Source: Nematopogon swammerdamellus
Lineage: Eukaryota; Arthropoda; Insecta; Lepidoptera; Adelidae
Assembly: GCA_946902875.1 (NCBI GenBank)
Contig: OX336340.1
Coordinates: 355,501 to 419,500, forward strand
Length of the DNA: 64,000 bases
Direction of reading: 5' to 3'
Below the pieces are notes generated by a model that was not told the DNA's origin, made no database searches, and saw only the letters and a list, made by a program, of their open reading frames with translations. Positions 63,590 to 64,000 of the stretch are shown here, piece after piece. Numbering within the stretch: position 1 is the first letter of the stretch; each line of letters starts with the position of its first letter. The position numbers were made by a program, and so were the translations under genes.

Positions 63590-63830
63590 TTTTTTTTTTT
63601 TATCGATAGCGCGACATGTGGCATCGTTTCACCTACAAGTAGGTGTCTAACGATGCCCATGGACATTCTGTGATGCACGGGGATTGCGAATGTCATGCCG
63701 GCCTGACAGGAGCCTTTTCACGCCCCTTTTGAAAAACCCCAGGCTGTACTTGGGAGGAAATAGATGGGCAGTGAGTGCGTTCCACATTTTCCCGGTTCTG
63801 TGTTCCGGTCCCCATTAATACAAACACCCC
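63590..63830 (-). mobile_element. LINE 3' end (minus strand)
   Basis: Complement of 58790-59020, with the same AGCCTGGGGTTTTTCAAAAG, GGCCGGCATGACATTCGC and CGATGCCACATGTCGCGC blocks. The A-rich end is at 63590. Confidence 0.75.
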
Positions 63831-64000
63831 CGTCAAGTGTAGAAAGTGCATTAGACAACGTGTCCCAAAACTCAACGTCCAGCGGGAACCAGGGAGTAGG
63901 CCAGTTTATGACTACCCAGGGAAAAATAAGAAAAAAATCGGAGTCATTTGTTTTTATGATGTTTGAAAAACGTTGAAAATTTACATTTTAGGTACTACGA

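Overview
The window looks like repeat-rich DNA from a moth or butterfly (Lepidoptera). The evidence is AT-rich sequence packed with Helitron ends, (T)CCGTCCGTC-containing dispersed repeats, non-LTR retrotransposon 3' ends, and many copies of a SINE whose head carries 5S rRNA-like promoter boxes. I found no convincing host protein-coding gene. Nearly every gene that can be supported belongs to a mobile element.

The main feature is a Polinton/Maverick (adintovirus-like) element at 15018-32587, 17,570 bp. It is bounded by identical 38-bp terminal inverted repeats that start AGTAGT and by a perfect 6-bp target duplication, ATAGTG. The leftward block encodes a major capsid-like protein, a small ORF, a penton-like jelly-roll protein, an adenain-like cysteine protease, a virion protein with a parvovirus-type phospholipase A2 domain, a DDE integrase with a chromodomain, two conserved Polinton proteins of unknown function, and a packaging ATPase. 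The rightward block encodes a spliced unknown gene, a protein-primed family B DNA polymerase and a 165-aa conserved protein. A short two-exon gene lies between the last two on the other strand. So replication (polymerase), integration (integrase), packaging (ATPase) and virion formation and entry (capsid, penton, protease, phospholipase) are all represented. The copy is broken in at least three places: a LINE sits inside the ATPase, one in-frame stop lies after polymerase motif C, and the spliced unknown gene has a frameshift.

From 1 to 15 kb the sequence is a mosaic of SINE, LINE 3'-end, Helitron and foldback fragments with some GC-rich islands. From 32.6 to 45.7 kb there are more SINEs, Helitron ends, and a 4,968-bp element at 37764-42731 with very long, internally repeated inverted termini, into which a degenerate APE-type LINE has inserted.

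From about 45.7 to 57.5 kb lies what is probably one large autonomous Helitron. It encodes a 2,085-aa protein with 13 near-identical 19-aa repeats, a zinc-finger region, a cysteine-protease-like domain, an HUH Rep nuclease and a Pif1-like helicase. Walker B of the helicase has Lys where Glu is expected. Downstream are a MITE and several tandem arrays. The last 6 kb holds LINE 3' ends, SINEs, and a four-unit tandem array of a tRNA-headed SINE that shares its core with the 5S-headed SINE.
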